Below are positions 27,423 through 35,717 of a stretch of 64,000 nt of DNA, piece after piece (position 1 is the stretch's first letter; every line of letters starts with the position of its first letter). The DNA is from Pseudorhizobium banfieldiae (GTDB lineage: Bacteria > Pseudomonadota > Alphaproteobacteria > Rhizobiales > Rhizobiaceae): NCBI RefSeq assembly GCF_000967425.1, contig NZ_FO082820.1, positions 806,001 to 870,000 on the forward strand, given 5' to 3'. Both the position numbers and the translations under genes were made by a program. Under the pieces are notes generated by a model. The model made no database searches and was not told the origin of the DNA. It saw only the letters and a list, made by a program, of their open reading frames with translations.

Positions 27423-27476
27423 TTACCGGTAGGCCCAAAAATACGTGCAGGAGATGGGTGCGCGTGCGTTGATCAT
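27423..27476 (-). CDS. leader peptide MINARAPISCTYFWAYR
   Basis: A 17-codon frame on the minus strand. Codons 12-16 are Tyr, Phe, Trp, Ala, Tyr, followed by Arg and TAA, which is extremely unusual by chance. No Shine-Dalgarno sequence is present. The promoter at 27484-27512 places the transcription start on the A of the ATG, so it would be translated leaderless, as described for the rhizobial trp leader. Stalling at aromatic codons would free the antiterminator. I do not recognise this peptide from a known regulon. Confidence 0.65.
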   Translation of the reverse strand: MINARAPISCTYFWAYR

Positions 27477-27483
27477 GGCGAAG

Positions 27484-27512
27484 TAGATGCGCCGGTTTTC
27501 AGAGGTTGTCAA
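27484..27512 (-). promoter_or_regulatory. promoter of the GNAT leader
   Basis: On the minus strand TTGACA (27512-27507), a 17-nt spacer and CATCTA (27489-27484), then seven nucleotides to the ATG at 27476. The -35 is perfect and the -10 acceptable. Confidence 0.65.
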
Positions 27513-27542
27513 GCCGCATCATCCGACCAGCCTTCGGGGGCC

Positions 27543-27899
27543 CTACGCCGCCTTCAGGGTAAAATCGATGCGAACCTCGTCATAGGGAAAACTGACTTTC
27601 CCGGCTGCAGTCCTGTCTAGGATGCCGGCGGAGACAAGTGCGGTGACGTCGCCATGAACGGCTTTGATGTCACGACCGACCCTCCGCGCGACCTCGCGAA
27701 CGGCCATGGCACCTTGACCTGCCATGGCCTGTAGGATTTCCAGCCGCTTGACCGTCAGGACCTTCCAGAGAAGATCAATGGACACAAAGTCGATGCGTGT
27801 CCCCTGCGCGTGTCCGCCGAAGGCCGCAGCCACCTGCCGTTTGGTCTCCTGGATAGAGGAAAGGCCAAGCGTCACGACTGAGTGTGATCCTTCATCCAT
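27543..27899 (-). CDS. antitoxin-like winged-helix protein (HVO_A0114 type)
   Basis: A 118-residue protein. Residues 46-100 form a winged helix-turn-helix (LTVKRLEILQAMAGQGAMAV, then EVARRVGRDIKAVHGDVTAL), and the end reads FPYDEVRIDFTLKAA. This is the pattern of the HVO_A0114-type DNA-binding proteins that accompany DUF6516/TumE toxins. Its start lies 28 bp inside the toxin gene, so the two are translationally coupled with the toxin first. It probably neutralises the toxin and represses the pair. Confidence 0.75.
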   Translation of the reverse strand: MDEGSHSVVTLGLSSIQETKRQVAAAFGGHAQGTRIDFVSIDLLWKVLTVKRLEILQAMAGQGAMAVREVARRVGRDIKAVHGDVTALVSAGILDRTAAGKVSFPYDEVRIDFTLKAA

Positions 27900-28168
27900 A
27901 GTTCGACGTCCTTCCAGAAATCGTCCTGCAGTCGCTCCAAATCCACATAAGCGTAATCGACCTCATCGTGGCCCAGGTGATTATGATCTCCCTTGCCGGC
28001 TTCGTTGTCGTATCGCAGTACACAGGTCTCGTTCGAGACCAGCGCCAGGCTGTACTTGATGTTGTGCGGGCTGCCACGAACCGGCTTCGGCACCTGCCAT
28101 ATCCTGATATCCACGAAGCATGTCTCCGTAAGGGTCAGACGTTTCCGCAGCAGAAGCTTCGCCTTCAT
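27872..28168 (-). CDS. TumE-family (DUF6516) toxin-like protein
   Basis: A 98-residue protein. The core KYSLALVSNETCVLRYDNEAGKGDHNHLG is the signature of the DUF6516 family, followed by YAYVDLERLQDDFWKDVELW. Members are toxins of two-gene toxin-antitoxin modules; the target is not readable here. It precedes and overlaps the antitoxin-like gene. No ribosome binding site stronger than the background is seen. It lies 32 bp downstream of the MerR gene on the same strand. Confidence 0.75.
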   Translation of the reverse strand: MKAKLLLRKRLTLTETCFVDIRIWQVPKPVRGSPHNIKYSLALVSNETCVLRYDNEAGKGDHNHLGHDEVDYAYVDLERLQDDFWKDVELWMKDHTQS

Positions 28169-28199
28169 CGTTGGAGTTTGCTACAACGTCGCTCTCCCG

Positions 28200-28613
28200 T
28201 CAATGTTCCGCCTCGCACATGCCGTGGTCGGAAAGCGCCCGGATCACGTAGCAGTCCTCGACCGAATGGCCGCTGCAGTGGGAGACGATTCGCTCCAGCT
28301 CCTGTTCCAGCTTGCTGAGCTTGGCAATCTTCTCCCGCACCGCAGCCAGGTGTTCCTCGGCAATGCGGTCAGCGCCAGCGCAGGGCGCGTCCGGGTGGCG
28401 GCTGAGCGCAATCAGGTCGCGGATCGCTGGAATGTCGAAGCCGAGGTCGCGGGCATGGCGGATGAAGGCGAGGCGCTCGAGGTCGCTCTTCTCGTACCGC
28501 CGCTGGTTTCCCTCGGACCGGTGGGCGGCGCTGATCAACCCCATCTGCTCGTAATAGCGGATGGTCGGCACCTTCACCCCGGTGCGCCGCGAAAGATCAC
28601 CGATCGAATACAT
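28200..28613 (-). CDS. MerR-family metal-responsive regulator
   Basis: A 137-residue activator/repressor. The N-terminal helix-turn-helix is YSIGDLSRRTGVKVPTIRYY; a dimerisation helix follows, and the metal site is suggested by cysteines in APCAGA, SHCSGH and EDCYVI with a C-terminal GMCEAEH. This layout fits the ZntR/CadR/PbrR group sensing Zn2+, Cd2+ or Pb2+. It is divergent from a Cys-rich CDF exporter, whose promoter (28629-28659) has the long 19-bp spacer that MerR proteins underwind. Confidence 0.9.
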   Translation of the reverse strand: MYSIGDLSRRTGVKVPTIRYYEQMGLISAAHRSEGNQRRYEKSDLERLAFIRHARDLGFDIPAIRDLIALSRHPDAPCAGADRIAEEHLAAVREKIAKLSKLEQELERIVSHCSGHSVEDCYVIRALSDHGMCEAEH

Positions 28614-28628
28614 TTTCCGTGATTCCTC

Positions 28629-28659
28629 TTGAACCTATAGTGGCTAGAGGGATTAGTTA
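28629..28659 (+). promoter_or_regulatory. MerR-type promoter of the CDF gene
   Basis: TTGAAC (28629-28634), a 19-nt spacer and TAGTTA (28654-28659). Within the spacer CCTATAG-TGG-CTAGAGG (28634-28650) is the dyad, matching at 6 of 7 positions per arm. Both the long spacer and the dyad are hallmarks of MerR activation. Confidence 0.8.
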
Positions 28660-28697
28660 TGGCGTCACCAAAGGACATGCAAGGAAGGGTGACGATC

Positions 28698-29450
28698 ATG
28701 AGTGCGTGCTGCGGCCACGAGAACACGACCTTCGAGGGGCTTTCGCCCGACTACAAGCGACGGCTCTGGGCCGTCATCGCCATCAATGCGACGATGTTCG
28801 CGGTCGAGATGACGGCCGGCCAGATGGCGCGCTCGCAGGCGCTGCAGGCAGATGCGCTGGATTTCTTTGCCGATGCCGTGACCTACGGGATCTCGCTCGC
28901 CGTCATCGGCGCCTCGATCCGCGTCCGCACCACCGCCGCTGCGGCCAAGGGGATCAGCCTCTTCCTGATGGGGCTCTGGGTCTTCGGCTCGACGATCTGG
29001 CGGGTCTTCTACAATGGCGTCCCGGAGGCCCCGATCATGGGCGTGATCGGCCTCCTTGCGCTTGCCGCCAACCTCCTGAGCGTCCTCCTGCTGGTGAACT
29101 ACAAGGATGGCGACGCCAATGTCCGCTCCGTCTGGCTCTGCTCCCGCAACGATGCGATCGGCAATGTCATCGTCATGATCGCCGCCCTCGGCGTCTGGGG
29201 AACGGCCACGGCATGGCCCGACCTCGCGGTCGCCGCCATCATGGCGGGCCTGTTTGTGTCCTCCTCGGTCCAGATCCTGCAGCAGTCCTGGCGGGAATGG
29301 GAGTCAGGCGGCGCGGTGTCGCTCGATCCCCATGCGGGTCACAGCCATGGTGCGGAAAGCGGGATGAACAGGGAGGCAGGTGCATGTGGCGCCGCGTCCG
29401 CTTGCTGCGGTGACAGCCATTCGCCTGCCGAGCGTGAGGTGCATCGATGA
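28698..29450 (+). CDS. CDF-type metal exporter, Cys/His-rich termini
   Basis: A 250-residue transporter with six helices but little of the usual cytoplasmic CDF domain. The metal site is suggested by LQADALDFFADAVTYG (helix 2) and LCSRNDAIGNV (helix 5), variants of the D..D and H..D pairs. The N terminus MSACCGHEN and the C terminus HSHGAES..GAASACCGDSHS offer soft-metal ligands. Together with the MerR regulator this suggests export of Cd2+, Zn2+, Pb2+ or Co2+. AAGGAAGG precedes the ATG at 28698; an upstream ATG at 28659 overlaps the promoter -10 and is rejected. Confidence 0.85.
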   Translation: MSACCGHENTTFEGLSPDYKRRLWAVIAINATMFAVEMTAGQMARSQALQADALDFFADAVTYGISLAVIGASIRVRTTAAAAKGISLFLMGLWVFGSTIWRVFYNGVPEAPIMGVIGLLALAANLLSVLLLVNYKDGDANVRSVWLCSRNDAIGNVIVMIAALGVWGTATAWPDLAVAAIMAGLFVSSSVQILQQSWREWESGGAVSLDPHAGHSHGAESGMNREAGACGAASACCGDSHSPAEREVHR

Positions 29451-29483
29451 AGAAGTGATGCGGCCCTCCGGGCCGCAGGAAGA

Positions 29484-29774
29484 TCAAAACTCGCCGAACT
29501 CGCGGTAACGCTCCGCCACCCATTCCTCGCCACGCGGCGAAACGGTGGAGGGACGCGATGTCTCGGGCTCGGCCCGGACGGTCTTGCTTCCATCGCCGAC
29601 GATCCAGAGCGCGTTTGCGAGGGAGGTGGAAAGGAGCGTGCTGCTCTCGACCGTCGAAGCACTCAATCTCGTCGGCGCTTCGTTCTCCCGAAGTGCCGAT
29701 TCCTCGGGCCGGCGCTCGACGTCGGATGACCGGCTCTGATAGTTATAGCTGCTGAGGCCACTCTCGATCTTCAT
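29484..29774 (-). CDS. hypothetical protein, likely CtrA-controlled
   Basis: A 96-residue polar protein beginning MKIESGLSSYNYQSRSSDVE. It has no signal peptide or membrane helix; the middle contains SLANALWIVGDGSKTVR and the end EEWVAERYREFGEF. I do not recognise a family, though such short proteins starting MKI-SGLSSY occur in rhizobia. A perfect CtrA site lies 23 bp upstream of the start. Cell-cycle or motility control is therefore likely; the molecular function is unknown. Confidence 0.68.
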   Translation of the reverse strand: MKIESGLSSYNYQSRSSDVERRPEESALRENEAPTRLSASTVESSTLLSTSLANALWIVGDGSKTVRAEPETSRPSTVSPRGEEWVAERYREFGEF

Positions 29775-29796
29775 GGAAGACCCCTAGGTTCAATCG

Positions 29797-29811
29797 TTAA
29801 TAAATGGTTAA
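29797..29811. promoter_or_regulatory. CtrA binding site (TTAA-N7-TTAA)
   Basis: TTAATAAATGGTTAA, a perfect match to the alphaproteobacterial CtrA consensus, 23 bp upstream of the 96-residue protein gene. The other direction faces the end of the DUF2254 gene, so this gene is the only candidate target. Confidence 0.7.
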
Positions 29812-29945
29812 CGCTGGAACCTTGCGCGAACCTTGCGGCGAAGGCGGGTAGGGCGAATCAGACTCTTGACAGATTCGTGAATAGCAGCATGCGCTGATTT
29901 GCGTCCGTGGGTTGTGCAATCCACTCTCGTCAGTCGGCGTGGCGC

Positions 29946-31205
29946 TCAGACGCCGGCCTCCGCCACGAGACGCTCCCGATCGGGTTCGAATTCCAGCTTC
30001 TCCAGCGATCGTCTCTGCGCGATCATCGCGAGCCGTCGCGCGGCAGGCCGCATCTCCGGATGCGCGGCCGTGGCAACCGCCGCCAGCGCCTTCTGCAGGC
30101 GGATGGACACTTCGACCAGGCCCGCCCCGTCGCGCGATATCGGCATGAAGGCTGCGTCGATGAGATCGTCTTCCCGCAACTGTGGAAGGTGGATGTGCGG
30201 GTAGGAGATATCTCTGTCCTCCTGGTCCCGCTCCTCCTTGCCATCCGGAACCAGCACCCGCACCAGGGTGGCGAGAACGTCGATCGCCGTTCCGGGATCG
30301 TTGATGCCGGGGGAGAGTGCGCGCGAGCCGATCTCGGACAGGGCGATCAGGCCGAAGCGTGGGTCCTGGTCGTAGGATCGGCGCGGGCCGAGCGTGAAGG
30401 CCGCCCGGATTCCTGCCGTCAGCGCCGCATCATAGGTGGCACTTGCATCGTGCAGGACGACGGAGGCGATGGGGGTGGAGGGATCGCAATGTCCGCCGGG
30501 CCGCCGTCGCACATAGATGTCCAGGTCACCCTTCTCGGCAATGGCCGAAAGGGCCTTCACATCGAGATGCTGCAGGTAGCCGACGCTGTCATGCTGAATC
30601 TCGATTGCCCCGTCAGGCACGTCCTGAAGCAAGGGCACGCAGCCGAGATAGGGCGTGCGACGGTGGGCCCGGTAAGCCCGCGCGACGGCTTTCTCCACCC
30701 GGGTGATCGTCTCGCCGACCCGCCCGAGGCCCGCAAGATGGTCGATCCATTGCAGGAGGGTGACGACGATCAGCACCACCACGACCAGCGTCGCGATGAA
30801 CAGGATGAAGCGCCCGCCCGCTCCGTAGAGCTCGGTGTTGAGCGCGATCAGGCCGACGAGAGAGAAGAGAAAGCTGCCGAGAAAGGTGGAAAGCGCCCGC
30901 TGCGCAGTCGTATCCTCAAGAAGCAGGGAGGTCGCGCGCGGCGTGGTGCTGGATGAGGCGGCCGTGGTGGCCGATACGAGGGTGGTCATGGAGAAGGTCG
31001 TCACCGCCAGCATGCTGGAGGCGATGATCGACAGGATGGAATCGACCGCATCGACACCGACCTTTCGCGGCAGGTCGGAGGGCATGTAGGGATCGGCGAG
31101 GATCGCCGCCACGGCCACCGCAACACCCACGACGCAATAGAGCGCCGCGCGGACCCAGAGCCGCCGCAGGTAGCGCACGAGGATCCACCATCGCCTCGAA
31201 ATCAT
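29946..31205 (-). CDS. DUF2254 membrane protein
   Basis: A 419-residue protein. The N-terminal half has four hydrophobic helices with the family marks AVDSILSIIASSMLAVTTFSMTTLVSA and RALSTFLGSFLFSLVGLIALN. The C-terminal half is soluble and includes LGPRRSYDQDPRFGLIALSEIGSRALSPGINDPGTAIDVL, the strongest DUF2254 block. The function is unknown. The ATG at 31205 was chosen over a GTG four codons upstream. No close operon partner. Confidence 0.88.
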   Translation of the reverse strand: MISRRWWILVRYLRRLWVRAALYCVVGVAVAVAAILADPYMPSDLPRKVGVDAVDSILSIIASSMLAVTTFSMTTLVSATTAASSSTTPRATSLLLEDTTAQRALSTFLGSFLFSLVGLIALNTELYGAGGRFILFIATLVVVVLIVVTLLQWIDHLAGLGRVGETITRVEKAVARAYRAHRRTPYLGCVPLLQDVPDGAIEIQHDSVGYLQHLDVKALSAIAEKGDLDIYVRRRPGGHCDPSTPIASVVLHDASATYDAALTAGIRAAFTLGPRRSYDQDPRFGLIALSEIGSRALSPGINDPGTAIDVLATLVRVLVPDGKEERDQEDRDISYPHIHLPQLREDDLIDAAFMPISRDGAGLVEVSIRLQKALAAVATAAHPEMRPAARRLAMIAQRRSLEKLEFEPDRERLVAEAGV

Positions 31206-31301
31206 GTCCGTCCCCACCGCTCCGTTTCAACGTCAATTCGGCAAGCGGTACGGAAGTTCCACCCGCCTCGTGGAGCGCAGCCGGGCGATGGGCAGCGGTG
31301 C

Positions 31302-33425
31302 CTACGTCTTCCCGGCCACTTTGATGGCGAAGGCATATTCGAAGGCGATCTCCTCCAGCCGTTGGAATCGGCCGGACTTGCCGCCATGGCCGGCCGCCAT
31401 GTTGGTCTTCAGCAGGTAGGGGCCGGCGTCCGGCGCCTTCTCGCGCAGCTTGGCGATCCATTTTGTCGGCTCCCAGTAGGTGACGCGCGGGTCGGTCAGG
31501 CCGGAAAGTGCCAGGATTGGCGGGTAGGGCCTGGCGCCGACATTGTCATAGGGGCTGTAGGCGGCGATCCATCGGTATTCCTCTTCCGACTCAAGCGGAT
31601 TGCCCCATTCCGGCCATTCCGGCGGCGTGAGCGGCAGCGTGTCGTCGAGCATGGTATTGAGCACGTCGACGAAGGGAACGGCGGCGATAACGCCCGCGAA
31701 CTTCTCCGGCGCCATGTTTGCGATCGACCCCATCAGCATCCCGCCCGCCGATCCGCCCTCGGCGATGATGTTCGCGTAGGAGGTGAACTTCTGCTCCACA
31801 AGATGATCAGCCGCGGCGATGAAGTCCTTGAAGGTGTTCTCCTTCTTCTTCATCTTCCCGTCTTCGTACCAGGCAAATCCCTTGTCCTTGCCGCCGCGGA
31901 TATGGGCGATGGCATAGACGAAGCCGCGGTCGGCGAGCGAGAGTGCATTGGTGGAGAAACTGGCGGGGATCGTTATCCCGTAGGCGCCGTAGCCGTAGAG
32001 CAGGCAGGGCGCCGAACCGTCGAGCGGCGTATCCTTGCGGTACAGCAGCGAGACCGGCACCAGTTCTCCGTCATGCGCCGGCGCCATCACCCGGCGGGTC
32101 ACGTAGTCGTCCGGATTATGCCCGGACGGCACTTCCTGCGTCTTCAAAAGCACCCGCTCGCGTGTCGACATATTGTAGTCGAAGAGCTGGGAGGGCGTCG
32201 TCATCGAGGAATAGGAGAAGCGGATGACGTCAGTGTCGTATTCCGCCGCACCCTGCAGCCCAAGCGAATAAGCCTCTTCGGCGAAGGAGATGGCATGCTC
32301 CTCGCCACTCTGCCGGTCGCGAATGACGATCTGCGGCAGCCCGTCCTTGCGCTGCAGCCAGACGAGGTGCCGGGCAAATGCCATGTGGCTGATGATCAGC
32401 CGCCCCGGCTCGTGCGCCACGACCTCGCGCCAGTTCGCCTTGCCTGGCGCCTCAACCGGCGCTTCCATGATCTTGAAATCCTTGGCACCGCCGTCATTGG
32501 TGAGGATGTAGAAGACGTCACCGCCCTCCGTCATCGAATATTCGATGCCCTCGACCCGCTCGGCCACCAGCACCGGCTCCGCCATCAGGTCCTTGGTCGA
32601 GAGGAGGCGGTATTCCGAGGTCTCGTGGTCGTGCACGTCGATATAGATGAAGTCGTCCAGCAGCGAGCCGCCGACGCCCATGAAGAAGCCCGGGTCCTTT
32701 TCCTCGTAGACCAGCCGGTCTTGGGACTGCGGCTGGCCTACAATGTGGTGGAAGACCTTCGACGGGCGGTGGTTCTCGTCCTGCAGCGTGTAGAAGAAGC
32801 TCTTGCCGTCCGGCGCCCAGACGCCGCCGCCACCGGTGTTCTCGATCACGTCCGGAAGGTCTTCTCCGCTCTCCAGGTCGCGGATCCTCAACGTGAAATA
32901 TTCCGACCCCTTGTCGTCATAGCCCCAGATGCCGAAGCGGTGGTCGGTCGTGTGGTCGAGGCCCGCCAGCCGGAAATAGTCCTTGCCGCTGGCCTCCTTG
33001 TCGCCGTCGAGAAGCAGCTTGCGGCTCGCCTCGTCCTTGTGGTCGGCGTCGCGGGGGATGCGGAAGTAGCGCGGCTGCTCGCCGCCGGTCACATAGGCGG
33101 TGCCATAGGCGAAGGCACCGTCCTTCATCGGCACGGAGGAATCATCCTCCTTGATCCGGCCCTTCATCTCGGCAAACAGCGTCTTCTGCAGCGCCGCCGT
33201 GTCTGCCATGGCGGCTTCCATATAGGCGTTCTCCGCCTCCAGGTGGCGCCGCAGTTCCGGGTCGAGCAGGCTCGGGTCCTTGAACATCGCCTGCCAGTTC
33301 TCGGCCCGCATCCAGGCATAGTCGTCGGTGCGGGCGATCCCGTGGCGCGTATCGGAAACGGGCTTCCTGTCGGCAAGGGGCGGGGAGGGCAGGTTCTGGA
33401 AGACGGGCTTTCGGGAGACGGCCAA
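31302..33425 (-). CDS. ptrB: oligopeptidase B, S9A serine peptidase
   Basis: A 707-residue prolyl oligopeptidase-type enzyme that cuts peptides after Arg or Lys. The N-terminal propeller is followed by an alpha/beta hydrolase domain with Ser in GGSAGGMLMG, Asp in SGLTDPRV and His in MAAGHGGKSGRF. YGYGAYG and AHIRGGKDKGF..WYEDGK are further family signatures. No ATG lies near the domain start; TTG at 33425, seven nucleotides after CGGAG, gives MAVSRKPVFQNLP and the normal family length. No signal peptide, so cytoplasmic. A long antisense frame across the gene is a by-product of GC-rich codons. Confidence 0.92.
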   Translation of the reverse strand: MAVSRKPVFQNLPSPPLADRKPVSDTRHGIARTDDYAWMRAENWQAMFKDPSLLDPELRRHLEAENAYMEAAMADTAALQKTLFAEMKGRIKEDDSSVPMKDGAFAYGTAYVTGGEQPRYFRIPRDADHKDEASRKLLLDGDKEASGKDYFRLAGLDHTTDHRFGIWGYDDKGSEYFTLRIRDLESGEDLPDVIENTGGGGVWAPDGKSFFYTLQDENHRPSKVFHHIVGQPQSQDRLVYEEKDPGFFMGVGGSLLDDFIYIDVHDHETSEYRLLSTKDLMAEPVLVAERVEGIEYSMTEGGDVFYILTNDGGAKDFKIMEAPVEAPGKANWREVVAHEPGRLIISHMAFARHLVWLQRKDGLPQIVIRDRQSGEEHAISFAEEAYSLGLQGAAEYDTDVIRFSYSSMTTPSQLFDYNMSTRERVLLKTQEVPSGHNPDDYVTRRVMAPAHDGELVPVSLLYRKDTPLDGSAPCLLYGYGAYGITIPASFSTNALSLADRGFVYAIAHIRGGKDKGFAWYEDGKMKKKENTFKDFIAAADHLVEQKFTSYANIIAEGGSAGGMLMGSIANMAPEKFAGVIAAVPFVDVLNTMLDDTLPLTPPEWPEWGNPLESEEEYRWIAAYSPYDNVGARPYPPILALSGLTDPRVTYWEPTKWIAKLREKAPDAGPYLLKTNMAAGHGGKSGRFQRLEEIAFEYAFAIKVAGKT

Positions 33426-33520
33426 GGAAGCACTCCGGTTTTTGGAAACGGAATGCCACAGATAGGCGGCGGGTCGCCGGGAGGCAAGCGGCGGCGTGAG
33501 CTTGCCGGGTCGCCCCGAAC

Positions 33521-34681
33521 TCACCCCGGCAGGTGCGGTACCGTGCGGCGTTCCGGAAACAGTTCGTTGGCGATCGTCATGACGATCAGCGACAGCGGCA
33601 GGGCGAGCATGGCGCCGACTGCGCCCCACATCCAGGTCCAGAAGATGATGGCGATGAACACCAGGAAGGGGTTGATCTCCCACTGGCGGCCCATGATGGC
33701 GGGAAAGATCAGGTTCTCCATGATCAGGTGCACGATGAAGAAGACGAAGGCGGGCATCAGCCCGACAATCAGCGTGTCATGCGTCAGCACCCCGCCGAGC
33801 GCCACTGAGAAGGTCATCAGCGTGATGCCGAGATAGGGGATGAAGCTGGAGATGAAGGCGAAGATCCCCCACATGGCCGGCGCCGCGAGACCGCCCAGAT
33901 AGGCGATCACCGTCATCGAAATGCCGAGGCCGAGATAGAGCATGCTGGCGGTGGCAAAATAATAGCCGAGCACCTCCTCCATCGAGTTCAGGACGCGGAT
34001 GGCGATCAGCCGCTGCCGGCGCTGCGGGAAGGCCATGATGACCGTGCGCCTCAGCCTGACGCGGCCATAGAGGAAGAGCAGCAGCGCCGCGAAGAAGATC
34101 ATCGCCTGGATGACGGCGGGCGCCAGGCTGGCGCTCAGGATCGCCAGTACGCTGCTACTGTTTTCCAGCAGCTTCTCCATCGACATCGGACCCGTCTCGA
34201 AAGTCGCCGCGCTGATGTTCAGCCATTCCATCCGCTCGAGATAGGGAAGCATCCGGTCTATCGTCTGTTCGACGAGGTCCGGGCCGCTGTTGATGAAGAA
34301 GGCGACCGGCTCCGCCAGCGCATAGACGATCAGGAACATGACGGCGGCCACGGCAGATGAAAGCGTGATCGCGATGCCGAAGCGCGGTATGCCTAGCTCC
34401 CCCAGTCGTTCCGCGGCCATGCCGAGGATGATGCCCACCACGATTGCCAGCGTGATCGGGATCAGGACGAGCTTCATGTAGGAGATGAGGGCCAGGCCGG
34501 CGAGACAGAAGAGGCCGATCAGCGCCCAGCTGGCGGCCACCTCGAGGGCGGCGCGGCCGAGCGGGGAGAATTCGGTAGGATCGGCCTCGTCCTCGAGCTT
34601 GGCGCTTTCGGCCTTTGCGACCACAAGGTCTGCTGCTGTCCTGATCGGCCTGCGGCCACTGCCGCTGTCTGAAGTCGCCAT
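33521..34681 (-). CDS. AI-2E family transporter-like membrane protein
   Basis: A 386-residue protein with about seven helices in the AI-2E/PerM layout: two helices near the N terminus, a long amphipathic middle segment and the conserved block FAFISSFIPYLGITLMTFSVALG, then ENLIFPAIMGRQWEINPFLVF and FWTWMWGAVGAMLALPL. Members export autoinducer-2, Na+ or other substrates; here the substrate is unknown. The polar N-terminal 45 residues are extra. It ends about 95 bp upstream of the ptrB start on the same strand. Confidence 0.88.
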   Translation of the reverse strand: MATSDSGSGRRPIRTAADLVVAKAESAKLEDEADPTEFSPLGRAALEVAASWALIGLFCLAGLALISYMKLVLIPITLAIVVGIILGMAAERLGELGIPRFGIAITLSSAVAAVMFLIVYALAEPVAFFINSGPDLVEQTIDRMLPYLERMEWLNISAATFETGPMSMEKLLENSSSVLAILSASLAPAVIQAMIFFAALLLFLYGRVRLRRTVIMAFPQRRQRLIAIRVLNSMEEVLGYYFATASMLYLGLGISMTVIAYLGGLAAPAMWGIFAFISSFIPYLGITLMTFSVALGGVLTHDTLIVGLMPAFVFFIVHLIMENLIFPAIMGRQWEINPFLVFIAIIFWTWMWGAVGAMLALPLSLIVMTIANELFPERRTVPHLPG

Positions 34682-34737
34682 GTGTCGAGTCCCCGGTGCG
34701 CGCCGTCAACGCGCGGCGCGAATACCGGTTCCGGACG

Positions 34738-35598
34738 CTACGCCGAAAGGGTGATGCCGATGTTCCACGGATCCCTGATCGCCCAGCCTTTGTCCGTTTG
34801 CTGCATCGGGATTTGCTTCTCCCGGAGGCTGGCAAGCGTTGATTCAAAGGTTGCGACATCATTGTAGTGCAGCCGGTAGCCGGCGAGCCCTCTCATGTTT
34901 TCCCCCCTCGGTTCCGCCTTGCGGCTGTTCCAGATGTTGGCGGCGACATGATGATGATATCCGCCCGTGGCCATGAAGCTCCCGCCCGGATAATGCGCCA
35001 TCACCTTGAGGCCGAGAATGTCACGGTAGAAGCCCTCTGCCTGCGCGACGTCCCCCACCTGCAGGTGAATGTGGCCGACCGCCGTGCCATCCGCCATTCC
35101 TGCGAATGGCTTGCCGGGCGTCTCCGCAAGCAGCGCCCGAAGGTCCAGCCGCTCGGTCGCCATCTCGACCGTCCCGTCTTCGTGGTAGGTCCACTCGTCC
35201 GGGCGGCGGTCACGATAGATCTCTATGCCGTTGCCTTCCGGGTCGGAAAGATAAAGTGCCTCGCTCACCAGGTGGTCGGACGCCCCTTCGAGCCGCACGT
35301 TCTGTTCGCCGGCATGGGAGAGCCAGTGTGCCAGGTCGGCGCGTGTCGGCAGAAGGAACGCGATGTGGAACAGGCCCGCCGCCGATCGCGGCGCGGGGAC
35401 CGCGTCGCGGCGTTCGGTCAGTGTCAGCAGCGGTCGTCCGCCGACGCCGAGCACATCCTTGCCGGCATGCTGCTCGATCGGCGCGAGGCCGATCACTCGC
35501 TGATAGAAGGAAGAGACGGTGGACAGATCGCCGACCGTCAGTTCGACGTGGTCGACGAAGGCGGGCGTGGACAGAGCAAAGGACGAACCTTCGGTCAT
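34738..35598 (-). CDS. VOC-family dioxygenase, CatE-like
   Basis: A 286-residue protein with two vicinal oxygen chelate domains. Metal ligands are suggested by His in FVDHVELTVGDL, His in LFHIAFLLPTR and Glu in GNGIEIYRDRR; the second half has VGHIHLQVGD and YHHHVAANIW. The layout and length match CatE-type (catechol 2,3-dioxygenase-like) proteins of Bacillus. Ring-cleaving activity is possible but no catabolic genes are adjacent. It is divergent from the universal stress protein gene at 35798. Confidence 0.85.
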   Translation of the reverse strand: MTEGSSFALSTPAFVDHVELTVGDLSTVSSFYQRVIGLAPIEQHAGKDVLGVGGRPLLTLTERRDAVPAPRSAAGLFHIAFLLPTRADLAHWLSHAGEQNVRLEGASDHLVSEALYLSDPEGNGIEIYRDRRPDEWTYHEDGTVEMATERLDLRALLAETPGKPFAGMADGTAVGHIHLQVGDVAQAEGFYRDILGLKVMAHYPGGSFMATGGYHHHVAANIWNSRKAEPRGENMRGLAGYRLHYNDVATFESTLASLREKQIPMQQTDKGWAIRDPWNIGITLSA

Positions 35599-35717
35599 GG
35601 CAATTCTCCTGCGCGTGAAGCCTGGTTCGCCCTAATATGGCGGCTCGAGATCGTTCAATAAAGATCGCTGATGCTAGACAAGACGTTCAGTGAAAGTTGA
35701 CAATGCTTCTGTCGAAC

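Noticed and set aside
31362-33836. A very long plus-strand reading frame opposite ptrB
   Set aside because: It mirrors an intact oligopeptidase B with all catalytic residues; long antisense frames are common in GC-rich genes, and its sequence shows no domain.
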